Both the position numbers and the translations under genes were made by a program. A DNA stretch of 34,114 nt from Bacteroidota bacterium (GTDB lineage: Bacteria > Bacteroidota > Bacteroidia > Flavobacteriales_C > GCA-002722245), in NCBI GenBank assembly GCA_026390935.1, contig JAPLEZ010000142.1:1-34114 (forward strand). Direction: 5' to 3'. Under the pieces are notes generated by a model that did no database searches, was not told the origin of the DNA, and was given only the letters and a program-made list of their open reading frames with translations. Below, in pieces: positions 1 to 6,782 of the stretch. Positions within the stretch are counted from its first letter, which is position 1, and every line of letters begins with the position of its first letter.

Positions 1-88
1 CTAAGGTTAACACAAGTTCTATCGAGTGCCTACGACCACTCGATATCCGTGGGTCTTCTACTTCTTGAAATAGTTCTATTAGGTTCAT
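1..88 (-). CDS. ISAs1-type transposase, N-terminal fragment (runs off the left edge)
   Basis: Reading the minus strand from an ATG at 88-86 gives 29 codons without a stop to the window edge, beginning MNLIELFQEVEDPR and continuing ISSGRRHSIELVLTL. The D-P-R followed by G-R-R-H and a hydrophobic helix is the hallmark of the H-repeat-associated N-terminal domain (DDE_Tnp_1-associated) of ISAs1-family transposases. Only this N-terminus is in the window, so I cannot say whether the element is intact. The 45 bases upstream of the ATG are very AT-rich; I could not identify a terminal inverted repeat or a target duplication. Family recognition comes from a short motif, so the assignment is likely but not certain. 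Confidence 0.62.
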   Translation of the reverse strand, partial: MNLIELFQEVEDPRISSGRRHSIELVLTL

Positions 89-132
89 ATTTTTGATTTT
101 TTCAAAAATATAAATTTTTGGAATGAATCAGT

Positions 133-260
133 CCTGCTTTTCCAAAGGAGGAAGTTAGTTAGCGAGCATTTCCTGAAGTTTGAGAATGGATGAGTACTGG
201 ACTTCTCCCTTTGAAAAAGGGAGAGTGCGAGGGAATTCTGTGTGAGGGCAGAGGGATTTT
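133..260. repeat. Dispersed hairpin repeat, copy A
   Basis: This 128-base block is closely matched by 13538-13668 (copy B). Shared landmarks in the same order are AAAGGAGGAAGTTAGTTAGC, GCATTTCCTGA, AATGGATGAGT, a triloop hairpin (CTCCCTTT at 205-212, GAA, AAAGGGAG at 216-223), and a final GGCAGAGGGATTTT. In both copies the last T is also the last base of the stop codon of the adjacent minus-strand gene. It probably acts in, or inserts into, gene ends. The 20-base core at 159-178 recurs in diverged form at 17598-17617. Confidence 0.8.
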
Positions 261-2452
261 TAATTCGCGATATCACTCAAAAATTTCACCCTCATCAAAC
301 GCATGTCTTCCTCTGATAAATTTTCGCCATCAAATTCTTCCATGGCGTTTTCAATAGAGTCGGTTTCAGCGTCATTGAAATACTCAAAAATTTCATCCTG
401 TAAATCTTCTTCCACAATATCGGAAATGTAATAATCCAGATTGATTTTTGTGCCTGAAGCAACTATCGCTTCTATTTCGGAGAGAATGTCGTTGTATGAT
501 TTTCCTTTGGCTTTTGCGATGTCTTCTAATGGAACTTTACGGTCGATGTTTTGAATGATGTATACTTTCAATCCGCTTTTATTCACTGCAGATTTAATCA
601 CTAAATCTTGCGGACGATCGATGTCGTTTTCTTTCACGTAAGCTGCGATGGCTTCCACAAATGGTTTTCCAAATTTGCTTGCTTTTCCTGTTCCAACCCC
701 TGCTATCTGCTGCAATTCGTCCATGGTACAAGGATATTGAATGGCCATGTCGTGAAGTGATGGATCTTGAAAAACAACAAATGGAGGAACATTTTTTTCC
801 TTGCCTATTTTTTTGCGGAGGTCTTTTAAAATCAACAATAAACCTTCGTCGGCAACAGATGTTTTCTGACTGCTTTCGATTTCTTCGATTTGAATCTGGT
901 CGTAATCGTGGTTTTGCGTGAGCATCACTGACCATGGATTTTCCAAGAATTTTTTTCCTTCTTCAGTGAGTTTTAAAGTACCATAAGTTTCTACATCCTT
1001 TTCAAGGAAACCATGCACCACCGATTGGCGGATCACAGCGTTCCAGAATTTGATGTCCTTATCTTTTCCTGCGCCAAACAATGGATGTGCATCGTGACGA
1101 TGGTCTTTAATATCCTGATGAGCCATGCCCGTAATGAAATCGGCCATGTATTTCGATTTGAATCTTTCTTTCAGTTCTTCGATAGATTCCAAAAGAAGAT
1201 TGATGTATTCGGTTCCTTCAAATTTATCTTTAGGAGTGCGACAGTTATCACAGCCTTTATCGCATTTTCCGGCGTCGTAAGTCTCGCCAAAATAACGCAG
1301 CAATAATTTTCTTCTGCACACGGCTGATTCAGCAAAGCTCACCATTTCGTGCAACAGTTGCTTGCCAATTTCCTGTTCCGCGATTGGTTTTCCAACGAGG
1401 AATTTTTCTAATTTCTCAATGTCTTTGTAAGCGTAGTAAGTTACGCAAACGCCTTCGCCACCATCACGTCCAGCGCGACCGGTTTCTTGGTAATATCCTT
1501 CTAAGCTTTTAGGTATATCGTAGTGAATGACAAAACGAACATCTGGCTTGTCGATGCCCATTCCAAATGCTATCGTAGCAACAATCACGTTGATGTCTTC
1601 CATCAAAAACGCATCTTGATGCGCAGCTCTCACATTGGCTTCTAAACCCGCGTGATAAGGCACTGCTTTAATACCATTGAGTTGCAACAACTCTGCGGTT
1701 TCTTCTACTTTTTTTCTGCTTAAGCAGTAGATGATGCCCGATTTTCCTTCATGCCCTTTGATGAAGCGGATGATGTCTTTATTGATGTCGTGTTTCGGAC
1801 GTACTTCGTAGTATAAATTCGGTCGGTTGAAAGAATCCTTGTACACCGTGGCATCCATCATGCCTAAGTTCTTTTGAATATCTTGCTGCACTTTAGGTGT
1901 TGCAGTGGCAGTCAATGCTATGATGGGTCTTCTGGTGATGTCTTCAATAATGGTTTTCAACTTTCTGTACTCTGGTCGGAAATCATGTCCCCATTCCGAA
2001 ATACAATGTGCTTCGTCAATAGCGAAAAACGAAACATTGATGCTTTTTAAAAACTCTATGTTTTCATTTTTGGTGAGCGACTCCGGGGCAACATAAAGCA
2101 GTTTTGTTGCTCCTGACTTGATGTCGTCCTTAACAATACTGATTTGTGTTTTGGTTAAGGAAGAGTTGAGGTAATGAGCGATATTGTTTTCTTCAGAATG
2201 GCCGCGAATGGCATCCACCTGATTTTTCATTAATGCGATGAGGGGAGAAACGATGATGGCTGTTCCTTCAGAGATGAGCGCTGGCAATTGGTAGCACAAT
2301 GACTTTCCGCCACCAGTGGGCATAATTACAAAACTGTCTTTTCCTGAAAGTAGATTACTTATAATTTCTTCCTGGCGACCTTTGAATCCGCTAAAGCCAA
2401 AATATTTTTTCAGTGCGCCCGTGAGTGAGCCGTCAGCAACCTCGATCTCCAT
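260..2452 (-). CDS. recQ: ATP-dependent DNA helicase RecQ
   Basis: This is a 3'-5' DNA helicase of the RecF recombination and fork-repair pathway, acting in the cytoplasm. The 730 residues hold a superfamily 2 helicase core: Walker A TGGGKS at 46-51, DEAH at 146-149 within AIDEAHCISEWGHDFRPEY, the TATATP motif, and the arginine-rich GRAGRDG motif VI. The RecQ-C-terminal region carries the zinc cysteines (CRRKLLLRYFG, then CDKGCDNC), followed by an HRDC-like domain with LQQIAGVGTGKASKFG and an acidic C-terminal extension. The length is usual for Bacteroidota RecQ, longer than the E. coli enzyme. The start is the ATG at 2452-2450. It is divergent from kdsD across 113 bases, and its stop codon abuts repeat copy A. 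Confidence 0.97.
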   Translation of the reverse strand: MEIEVADGSLTGALKKYFGFSGFKGRQEEIISNLLSGKDSFVIMPTGGGKSLCYQLPALISEGTAIIVSPLIALMKNQVDAIRGHSEENNIAHYLNSSLTKTQISIVKDDIKSGATKLLYVAPESLTKNENIEFLKSINVSFFAIDEAHCISEWGHDFRPEYRKLKTIIEDITRRPIIALTATATPKVQQDIQKNLGMMDATVYKDSFNRPNLYYEVRPKHDINKDIIRFIKGHEGKSGIIYCLSRKKVEETAELLQLNGIKAVPYHAGLEANVRAAHQDAFLMEDINVIVATIAFGMGIDKPDVRFVIHYDIPKSLEGYYQETGRAGRDGGEGVCVTYYAYKDIEKLEKFLVGKPIAEQEIGKQLLHEMVSFAESAVCRRKLLLRYFGETYDAGKCDKGCDNCRTPKDKFEGTEYINLLLESIEELKERFKSKYMADFITGMAHQDIKDHRHDAHPLFGAGKDKDIKFWNAVIRQSVVHGFLEKDVETYGTLKLTEEGKKFLENPWSVMLTQNHDYDQIQIEEIESSQKTSVADEGLLLILKDLRKKIGKEKNVPPFVVFQDPSLHDMAIQYPCTMDELQQIAGVGTGKASKFGKPFVEAIAAYVKENDIDRPQDLVIKSAVNKSGLKVYIIQNIDRKVPLEDIAKAKGKSYNDILSEIEAIVASGTKINLDYYISDIVEEDLQDEIFEYFNDAETDSIENAMEEFDGENLSEEDMRLMRVKFLSDIAN

Positions 2453-2482
2453 TTACAATAGTAATAAGTTCCGTAACTTTAA

Positions 2483-2490
2483 TATTTTTG
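2483..2490 (+). promoter_or_regulatory. Candidate -7 box (TATTTTTG) for kdsD
   Basis: This exactly matches the Bacteroidota vegetative -7 consensus TAnnTTTG and lies in the recQ/kdsD divergent spacer, about 75 bases before the kdsD start. I see no clear -33 TTTG partner, so support is the box and its position only. Confidence 0.35.
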
Positions 2491-2565
2491 TGATTTCTAT
2501 ATTAAAAATACAACATAAAGTTTTACCATGCCAGCATAATGGCAATTTTCTAAAAAAATAAGGTT

Positions 2566-3534
2566 TTGTTAAAGTCAGAAAAGATCATAGAAATAGCGCA
2601 AAGCACCATTGAAGTTGAGGCGCAAGCCTTGCTGGCCTTGAAAAAGAGTATAGGTCCATCTTTTGTTGCCGCGGTAGAACTGCTTTTTCGCAGTAAAGGA
2701 AGAGTCATTGTTTCGGGCATTGGTAAAAGTGCCAATATCGCGAGCAAGATTGTAGCCACTTTGAATTCCACAGGAACTCCTGCAATTTTTTTACATGCTG
2801 CCGATGCCATTCATGGCGATTTGGGCATTGTGCAAAAAGACGACATTGTCATTTGCATCTCCAACAGCGGGAACAGTCCGGAAATAAAAAACTTAATTCC
2901 CTTTGTCAAACAGCGCGGCAATAAACTGATCGCGTTAGCCGGAAATGAAAATTCAGTGTTGGCGAAGGAAGCCGATTTTTTCATTTCTACAGCGGTAGAA
3001 AGAGAAGCCTGCGCCATCAATGTAGTGCCAACAGCCAGCACCACTGCGCAGTTGGCGATGGGTGATGCTTTGGCGGTTTGCTTATTAGAGATGAAAGGCC
3101 TCACAGCCGATGACTTCGCGAAATTTCATCCCGGAGGAACTTTAGGAAAACAGCTTTCTTTAAAACTGGAAAGTTTTTGCAAAAGTGAAGCGCCGAAAGT
3201 TTTGGAAGCAGCAACTATCAAAGAAATTATTTACGAAATATCTTCCAAACGATTGGGTGCAACTGTAGTGCTGGATAACTCCGGTGCTATCACAGGAATT
3301 ATTACGGATGGAGATATCCGTAGAATGCTGGAAAAAGGCGGTGATGTGAGCTTGCTCAAAGCGAAAGACATTATGGGCCACAAGCCAAAAACCATTGGCA
3401 AAGTCGAGCTCGCGATAAAGGGACTAGAAATGTTGGAGCAAAAAAATATCACGCAGTTGATTGTAGTGGATGAAAATGGAAAATACTTTGGTATGGTTCA
3501 TTTTCATGATTTGATAAGGGAAGGATTGAAATGA
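2566..3534 (+). CDS. kdsD: D-arabinose-5-phosphate isomerase, KpsF/GutQ family
   Basis: It interconverts ribulose-5-phosphate and arabinose-5-phosphate, the first step towards KDO for lipopolysaccharide. The 322 residues show an N-terminal SIS sugar-isomerase domain (about 35-175) with VSGIGKSANIA, HAADAIHGDLGIV, CISNSGNSPEI and the FHPGGTLGK motif. Two CBS domains follow (about 205-322, with GIITDGDIRRMLEK in the first and VVDENGKYFGMVHFHDL in the second). It starts with TTG at 2566: an in-frame stop lies at 2551-2553 with no ATG between, and the N-terminus (KIIEIAQSTIEVEAQALLAL) is typical of the family. It is divergent from recQ. I infer KDO synthesis as the role; capsule or glucitol-linked paralogues have the same fold. 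Confidence 0.92.
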   Translation: MLKSEKIIEIAQSTIEVEAQALLALKKSIGPSFVAAVELLFRSKGRVIVSGIGKSANIASKIVATLNSTGTPAIFLHAADAIHGDLGIVQKDDIVICISNSGNSPEIKNLIPFVKQRGNKLIALAGNENSVLAKEADFFISTAVEREACAINVVPTASTTAQLAMGDALAVCLLEMKGLTADDFAKFHPGGTLGKQLSLKLESFCKSEAPKVLEAATIKEIIYEISSKRLGATVVLDNSGAITGIITDGDIRRMLEKGGDVSLLKAKDIMGHKPKTIGKVELAIKGLEMLEQKNITQLIVVDENGKYFGMVHFHDLIREGLK

Positions 3535-3560
3535 TGAAATTAATTCACTAATTTTAAATC

Positions 3561-3761
3561 ATGTCAGATTTATTAATCAATACAAAATTCGCTTCACTAC
3601 CTTCCGATATGCAAAAGGAGGTTAGCGATTTCATTGATTTTTTGCAACAGAAAGCTAAGAATAAGAAACCTAAGCCAATTAAGTTTGGTTTTGCAAAGGG
3701 CGCTATTAAAATAAAACCTGGGTTTGATGAGCCCTTAGAGGATTTTAAAGATTATATGTAA
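3561..3761 (+). CDS. VapB-type antitoxin, DUF2281-like
   Basis: This is a 66-residue protein, start ATG at 3561, lying 26 bases after kdsD. The N-terminal half (LPSDMQKEVSDFIDFLQQKA) resembles the DUF2281 family of small proteins that commonly precede PIN-domain toxins. The C-terminal half is basic and ends in an acidic DEPLEDFKDYM tail, the type of flexible segment that wraps a PIN toxin. The stop codon overlaps the next start by one base (TAATG), so the pair is translationally coupled. The antitoxin role is inferred from this coupling to a PIN toxin; a DNA-binding fold is not obvious. Confidence 0.8.
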   Translation: MSDLLINTKFASLPSDMQKEVSDFIDFLQQKAKNKKPKPIKFGFAKGAIKIKPGFDEPLEDFKDYM

Positions 3762-4144
3762 TGAATCTTCTATTAGATACCCACATTTTGTTATGGTTTA
3801 TAGCTGGGGATAAAAAGTTAAGTCAGAAACAAATCAAAGAAATTTCTTCACCCAACAACAAACGCTTTGTTAGTATCGCCAGCGTTTGGGAAATTGCCAT
3901 TAAACTTTCTTTAGATAAACTTGAAATCAAAGGAGGTTTTCAAACAATTCAAGAGTTTTTTATTCAGAATGACGTGGAAATTCTATCAATCGAATTCCAT
4001 CATTTGAACAAACTAATGAAATTACCAAAGCATCATCGTGATCCTTTTGACAGAATCATCATTTCACAAGCACTTGCCGAGAAATTAATCCTTATTTCAA
4101 ATGATAAATTTTTCGAACAATATAAAGTAAAACTCTTTTCCTAA
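3761..4144 (+). CDS. VapC-type PIN-domain toxin (ribonuclease)
   Basis: This is a 127-residue PIN-domain protein expected to be a Mg-dependent endoribonuclease held inactive by the upstream 66-residue partner. The acidic catalytic set is visible: D6 in LLLDTHILLWF, E44 in SVWEIAIK, D94/D97 in HHRDPFDRIIISQA, and D115 in ISNDKFF. The length is normal for the family. The start ATG overlaps the antitoxin stop by one base. The pair sits between kdsD and lpdA, two housekeeping genes with unrelated functions, which is typical of a mobile two-gene module, although I see no flanking repeats. Target RNA cannot be read from sequence. Confidence 0.88.
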   Translation: MNLLLDTHILLWFIAGDKKLSQKQIKEISSPNNKRFVSIASVWEIAIKLSLDKLEIKGGFQTIQEFFIQNDVEILSIEFHHLNKLMKLPKHHRDPFDRIIISQALAEKLILISNDKFFEQYKVKLFS

Positions 4145-4166
4145 ATTAGCAGCAAATTAAATTATC

Positions 4167-5570
4167 ATGAGCAAATTTGACGTTGTAGTTATTGGTTCGG
4201 GACCTGGCGGTTATGTTGCCGCTATCCGTTGTGCGCAGTTGGGAATGAACACTGCCATCATTGAAAAATACAGTACTCTAGGTGGTACTTGTTTGAATGT
4301 AGGCTGTATTCCATCAAAGGCATTACTCGATTCTTCCGAGCATTTTCACAATGCAACGCATACTTTTAAAGAGCACGGTATCGATGTGAAAAGCGTATCT
4401 GTAAACATCAAACAAATGATTCAAAGAAAAGCCGATGTGGTGTCGCAAACATGCGCTGGCATCGACTTCCTGATGAAAAAAAATAAAATCACTGTTTTTA
4501 AAGGAACAGGATCTTTCTTAGATAAAAACACCATTGAAATCACTTCCGATAAGGGAAAAGAACAAATCACTACAGCGAAAACCATTATCGCTACAGGTTC
4601 AAAACCAATGGCTTTTCCTGGAATGGAAATCGATAAAAAACGAGTGATTACTTCTACTGAAGCTTTAAACTTAACCGAAGTTCCAAAAAACTTAATTGTG
4701 ATTGGTGGTGGTGTGATTGGTTTAGAGTTGGGTTCTGTATACGCTCGATTGGGCGCTAAAGTGCAAGTGGTGGAATTCGCTGGCGGAATTATTCCAACTA
4801 TGGATAAAGCCTTGGGCAAAGAATTGCAAAAAGCATTGACAAAATTGGGCTTCGAATTTTTCTTCGGTCATAAAGTACTTTCTGCTAAAGGATCGGCTAA
4901 AGAAGCGGTTGTGGTAGCTGAAAATGCTAAAGGAGAAAAAGTAGAATTTAAAGGTGATTATTGTTTGATTTCTGTTGGAAGAAAACCTTTCACGGAAGGA
5001 TTGGGCTTGGATAAAGCAGGAGTGAAATTAGACGATAGAGGAAGAATTGATGTAAACAATCACCTCGAAACAAATGTTCCTGGAATTTACGCTATCGGCG
5101 ACGTTGTGAAAGGCGCAATGTTAGCGCACAAAGCAGAAGAGGAAGGTGTTTTTGTTGCGGAAGTTATGGCCGGACAAAAACCACATATTGATTATAATTT
5201 AATTCCTGGTGTGGTTTACACATGGCCAGAAGTTGCAGCTGTTGGACAAACAGAAGAACAACTCAAAGAAGCCAACATCCCATACAAAACAGGATCTTTC
5301 CCTTTCAAAGCAAGTGGTCGCGCCCGCGCAAGCATGGACGCTGAATTTGGTTTTGTAAAAGTACTCGCTCACAAAGATACCGACGAGGTTTTAGGCGTTC
5401 ACATGATTGGTCCGCGTGTGGCCGATATGATCGCTGAAGCGGTAGTGGCAATGGAATTCCGTGCTTCTGCCGAAGATATTTCCCGTATTTGCCATGCACA
5501 TCCTACTTTCACGGAATCGTTGAAAGAGGCTGCGTTGGATGCGACGGGGAAGAGGGCGTTGCACATTTAA
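4167..5570 (+). CDS. lpdA: Dihydrolipoyl dehydrogenase (E3)
   Basis: This is the FAD-dependent E3 subunit that reoxidises dihydrolipoamide in the pyruvate and 2-oxoglutarate dehydrogenase complexes and passes electrons to NAD+. The 467 residues show the FAD dinucleotide fold GSGPGGYVAAI (10-20), the redox disulfide C42-x4-C47 in GGTCLNVGCIPSKALL, the NAD fold GGGVIGLELGSVYARLGAKV, the second FAD contact YAIGDVVKGAMLAHKAEEEG, and the C-terminal His-Glu dyad in HAHPTFTESLKEA. Length and motifs are normal. It starts at ATG 4167, 22 bases after the toxin gene. No lipoyl E1/E2 genes are in the window. The following membrane-protein gene begins 5 bases after its stop, so the two may be cotranscribed. 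Confidence 0.97.
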   Translation: MSKFDVVVIGSGPGGYVAAIRCAQLGMNTAIIEKYSTLGGTCLNVGCIPSKALLDSSEHFHNATHTFKEHGIDVKSVSVNIKQMIQRKADVVSQTCAGIDFLMKKNKITVFKGTGSFLDKNTIEITSDKGKEQITTAKTIIATGSKPMAFPGMEIDKKRVITSTEALNLTEVPKNLIVIGGGVIGLELGSVYARLGAKVQVVEFAGGIIPTMDKALGKELQKALTKLGFEFFFGHKVLSAKGSAKEAVVVAENAKGEKVEFKGDYCLISVGRKPFTEGLGLDKAGVKLDDRGRIDVNNHLETNVPGIYAIGDVVKGAMLAHKAEEEGVFVAEVMAGQKPHIDYNLIPGVVYTWPEVAAVGQTEEQLKEANIPYKTGSFPFKASGRARASMDAEFGFVKVLAHKDTDEVLGVHMIGPRVADMIAEAVVAMEFRASAEDISRICHAHPTFTESLKEAALDATGKRALHI

Positions 5571-5575
5571 TCTAA

Positions 5576-5836
5576 ATGAAAAAGGTTTTACCAACTCTTC
5601 TTTTTTATTTAATTGCATTAGCCTTAATTTTTACTATTTATCTCATAGAAGATACAGAAGCGATTCACTTTATATACAATTGGGAAGGCACCCTTTTGAT
5701 TTTGCCTCTTATCAGTTTCATTCTTCTTATTGTGAACATTTACCGACATTATACAAATTCAAATAATGTGATTGTTATTATTGTCCATTCAGCTGCTATT
5801 CTTTTAGTGGTCTTATTTTTTTGTTTTTTAAAATAG
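5576..5836 (+). CDS. Small three-helix membrane protein, unknown function
   Basis: This 86-residue protein is almost entirely hydrophobic, with three predicted transmembrane segments at about 5-24, 36-54 and 63-84 and short charged loops (EDTEA; YRHYTNSNN). It begins MKKVLPTLLFYLIALAL, 5 bases after the lpdA stop. I do not recognise a family. It is followed after 29 bases by a secreted protein, and then by the truncated start of a second copy of itself (MKKALPTLIFYGVAF at 6414). The duplication supports it being a real gene. A function in the envelope is all that can be inferred. Confidence 0.7.
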   Translation: MKKVLPTLLFYLIALALIFTIYLIEDTEAIHFIYNWEGTLLILPLISFILLIVNIYRHYTNSNNVIVIIVHSAAILLVVLFFCFLK

Positions 5837-5865
5837 AAGATTCATAAATTCAATAAATACAGCAA

Positions 5866-6417
5866 ATGAAGCAAATTTTATTACTAGCGATTTTTATCTT
5901 TTTGGGTGAATCATTGCCAGGCCAAAGGGATAGGATAAGTACTTTGAAAATCGAGAAAGAACGGGTTGAACTGATAAAAAAATTTTTAGACGAGTTTAAT
6001 ACCGCTGCTTTGAATAAAGATGAAGAGCAGTTGAAGCAAAAGATCTGTAAAATCGAGTTTTCAAAAAATCACGATATTCAAAAGGAGTTAATTGCTGCTG
6101 TTTTTAAAAACGACGAAACACTTAAGAAAGATATCTGTTATTCAAATCGAGCGATGACGATAGTAAAAGACTCTTTACTAGACCAATTCAGGTATATTGA
6201 TCAACGCACTTATGATCGCCTTAAGGATGAGCTTAAAGGCAATAGCAATGTTTTAAAAGGGGTGTCAAAAAAGCACGTTGTAATGTTTGGCGATTATTGT
6301 CAACCAAATGGATTTGGCGTTGGACCCAAATATTGTGGAACGGATATTTTTTTGCTCATTGACGGAGATGAAGTGAAGTTGATAATGATGTTAGGTATAA
6401 ATAAAGTTCTGAAATGA
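5866..6417 (+). CDS. Secreted protein of unknown function
   Basis: This is a 183-residue protein with a signal peptide (MKQILLLAIFIFLGESLPGQ, cleavage probably after G19 or Q20). The mature part is mostly charged helix (about 21-110, rich in K and E). A C-terminal region (about 135-183) includes KHVVMFGDYCQPNGFG and a hydrophobic strand-like end, DIFLLIDGDEVKLIMMLG. Three cysteines lie in the helical part or close to the C-terminal segment. I do not recognise the family, and there is no T9SS sorting domain, so it is probably periplasmic. Its TGA stop overlaps the ATG of the next, truncated membrane-protein ORF (ATGA), suggesting the original cassette was coupled. Confidence 0.72.
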   Translation: MKQILLLAIFIFLGESLPGQRDRISTLKIEKERVELIKKFLDEFNTAALNKDEEQLKQKICKIEFSKNHDIQKELIAAVFKNDETLKKDICYSNRAMTIVKDSLLDQFRYIDQRTYDRLKDELKGNSNVLKGVSKKHVVMFGDYCQPNGFGVGPKYCGTDIFLLIDGDEVKLIMMLGINKVLK

Positions 6418-6506
6418 AAAAGGCATTACCTACTCTTATTTTCTATGGAGTAGCTTTTATTGTGATTTGGTATTTAACCTTTTTTTCCTCGCTCCGCGAA
6501 GTTTAG
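6414..6506 (+). pseudogene. Truncated second copy of the small membrane protein
   Basis: The ATG at 6414 overlaps the previous stop (ATGA). The 30 codons read MKKALPTLIFYGVAFIVIWY, then LTFFSSLREV and TAG at 6504-6506. The first 12 residues match the protein at 5576 at nine or ten positions, and the DNA starts are also alike, so this is a paralogue. Only about one transmembrane segment remains. The reading frame leaves membrane-protein-like sequence exactly where the hairpin element beginning at 6490 starts, so the simplest reading is a gene cut by that element. It could alternatively be a functional 30-residue peptide. Confidence 0.55.
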
Positions 6507-6632
6507 CGATAGCGTAACTTCGCGGCATCTTTTCTTGAAGCTTTCAGCTTCTTTTAATTCTAAATTTTCTTAAATAACGGAAGCTGAAAGCTTCAAGAAA
6601 AAATTCCGTTAAGTTGAAAACTTAACGGAGCG
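6490..6632. repeat. 143-bp element of three nested hairpins with inverted ends
   Basis: The outer ends are inverted (CGCTCCG at 6490-6496, CGGAGCG at 6626-6632). Inside are three separate hairpins. The first has perfect 10-bp arms, CCGCGAAGTT (6494-6503) and AACTTCGCGG (6516-6525). The second has perfect 21-bp arms at 6531-6551 and 6580-6600, each itself near-palindromic around GAAGCTTTCAGCTTC. The third has perfect 10-bp arms, CCGTTAAGTT (6606-6615) and AACTTAACGG (6619-6628), with a GAA loop. No coding capacity is visible. It resembles a non-autonomous MITE- or REP-like element; no target duplication was found. Confidence 0.75.
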
Positions 6633-6712
6633 TGCGCAAGGAGCGTGTGAACTGTTTCCATAAAAATCCTTTCCTCCTTAAATCATGTGAATCAAGGTTC
6701 CGACAATTTCCT

Positions 6713-6720
6713 TATTTTCG
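6713..6720 (+). promoter_or_regulatory. Candidate -7 box (TATTTTCG) for hemH, with downstream 8-bp inverted repeat
   Basis: TATTTTCG is one base off TAnnTTTG and lies about 62 bases before the hemH ATG. Just downstream, AATGTTTG (6730-6737) and CAAACATT (6744-6751) form an 8-bp inverted repeat around a 6-base spacer, in a position where a repressor or 5' leader structure could act. A link to haem or iron control would be guesswork. Confidence 0.3.
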
Positions 6721-6782
6721 CATCAATGAAATGTTTGTATTTTCAAACATTCTCTCTGACCATTAAAGAATAAACGCTCCAG

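Noticed and set aside
85-276. Minus-strand frame of 63 codons across the left intergenic region
   Set aside because: It consists of repeat copy A and part of the recQ end, with no protein-like pattern; the repeat explains it.
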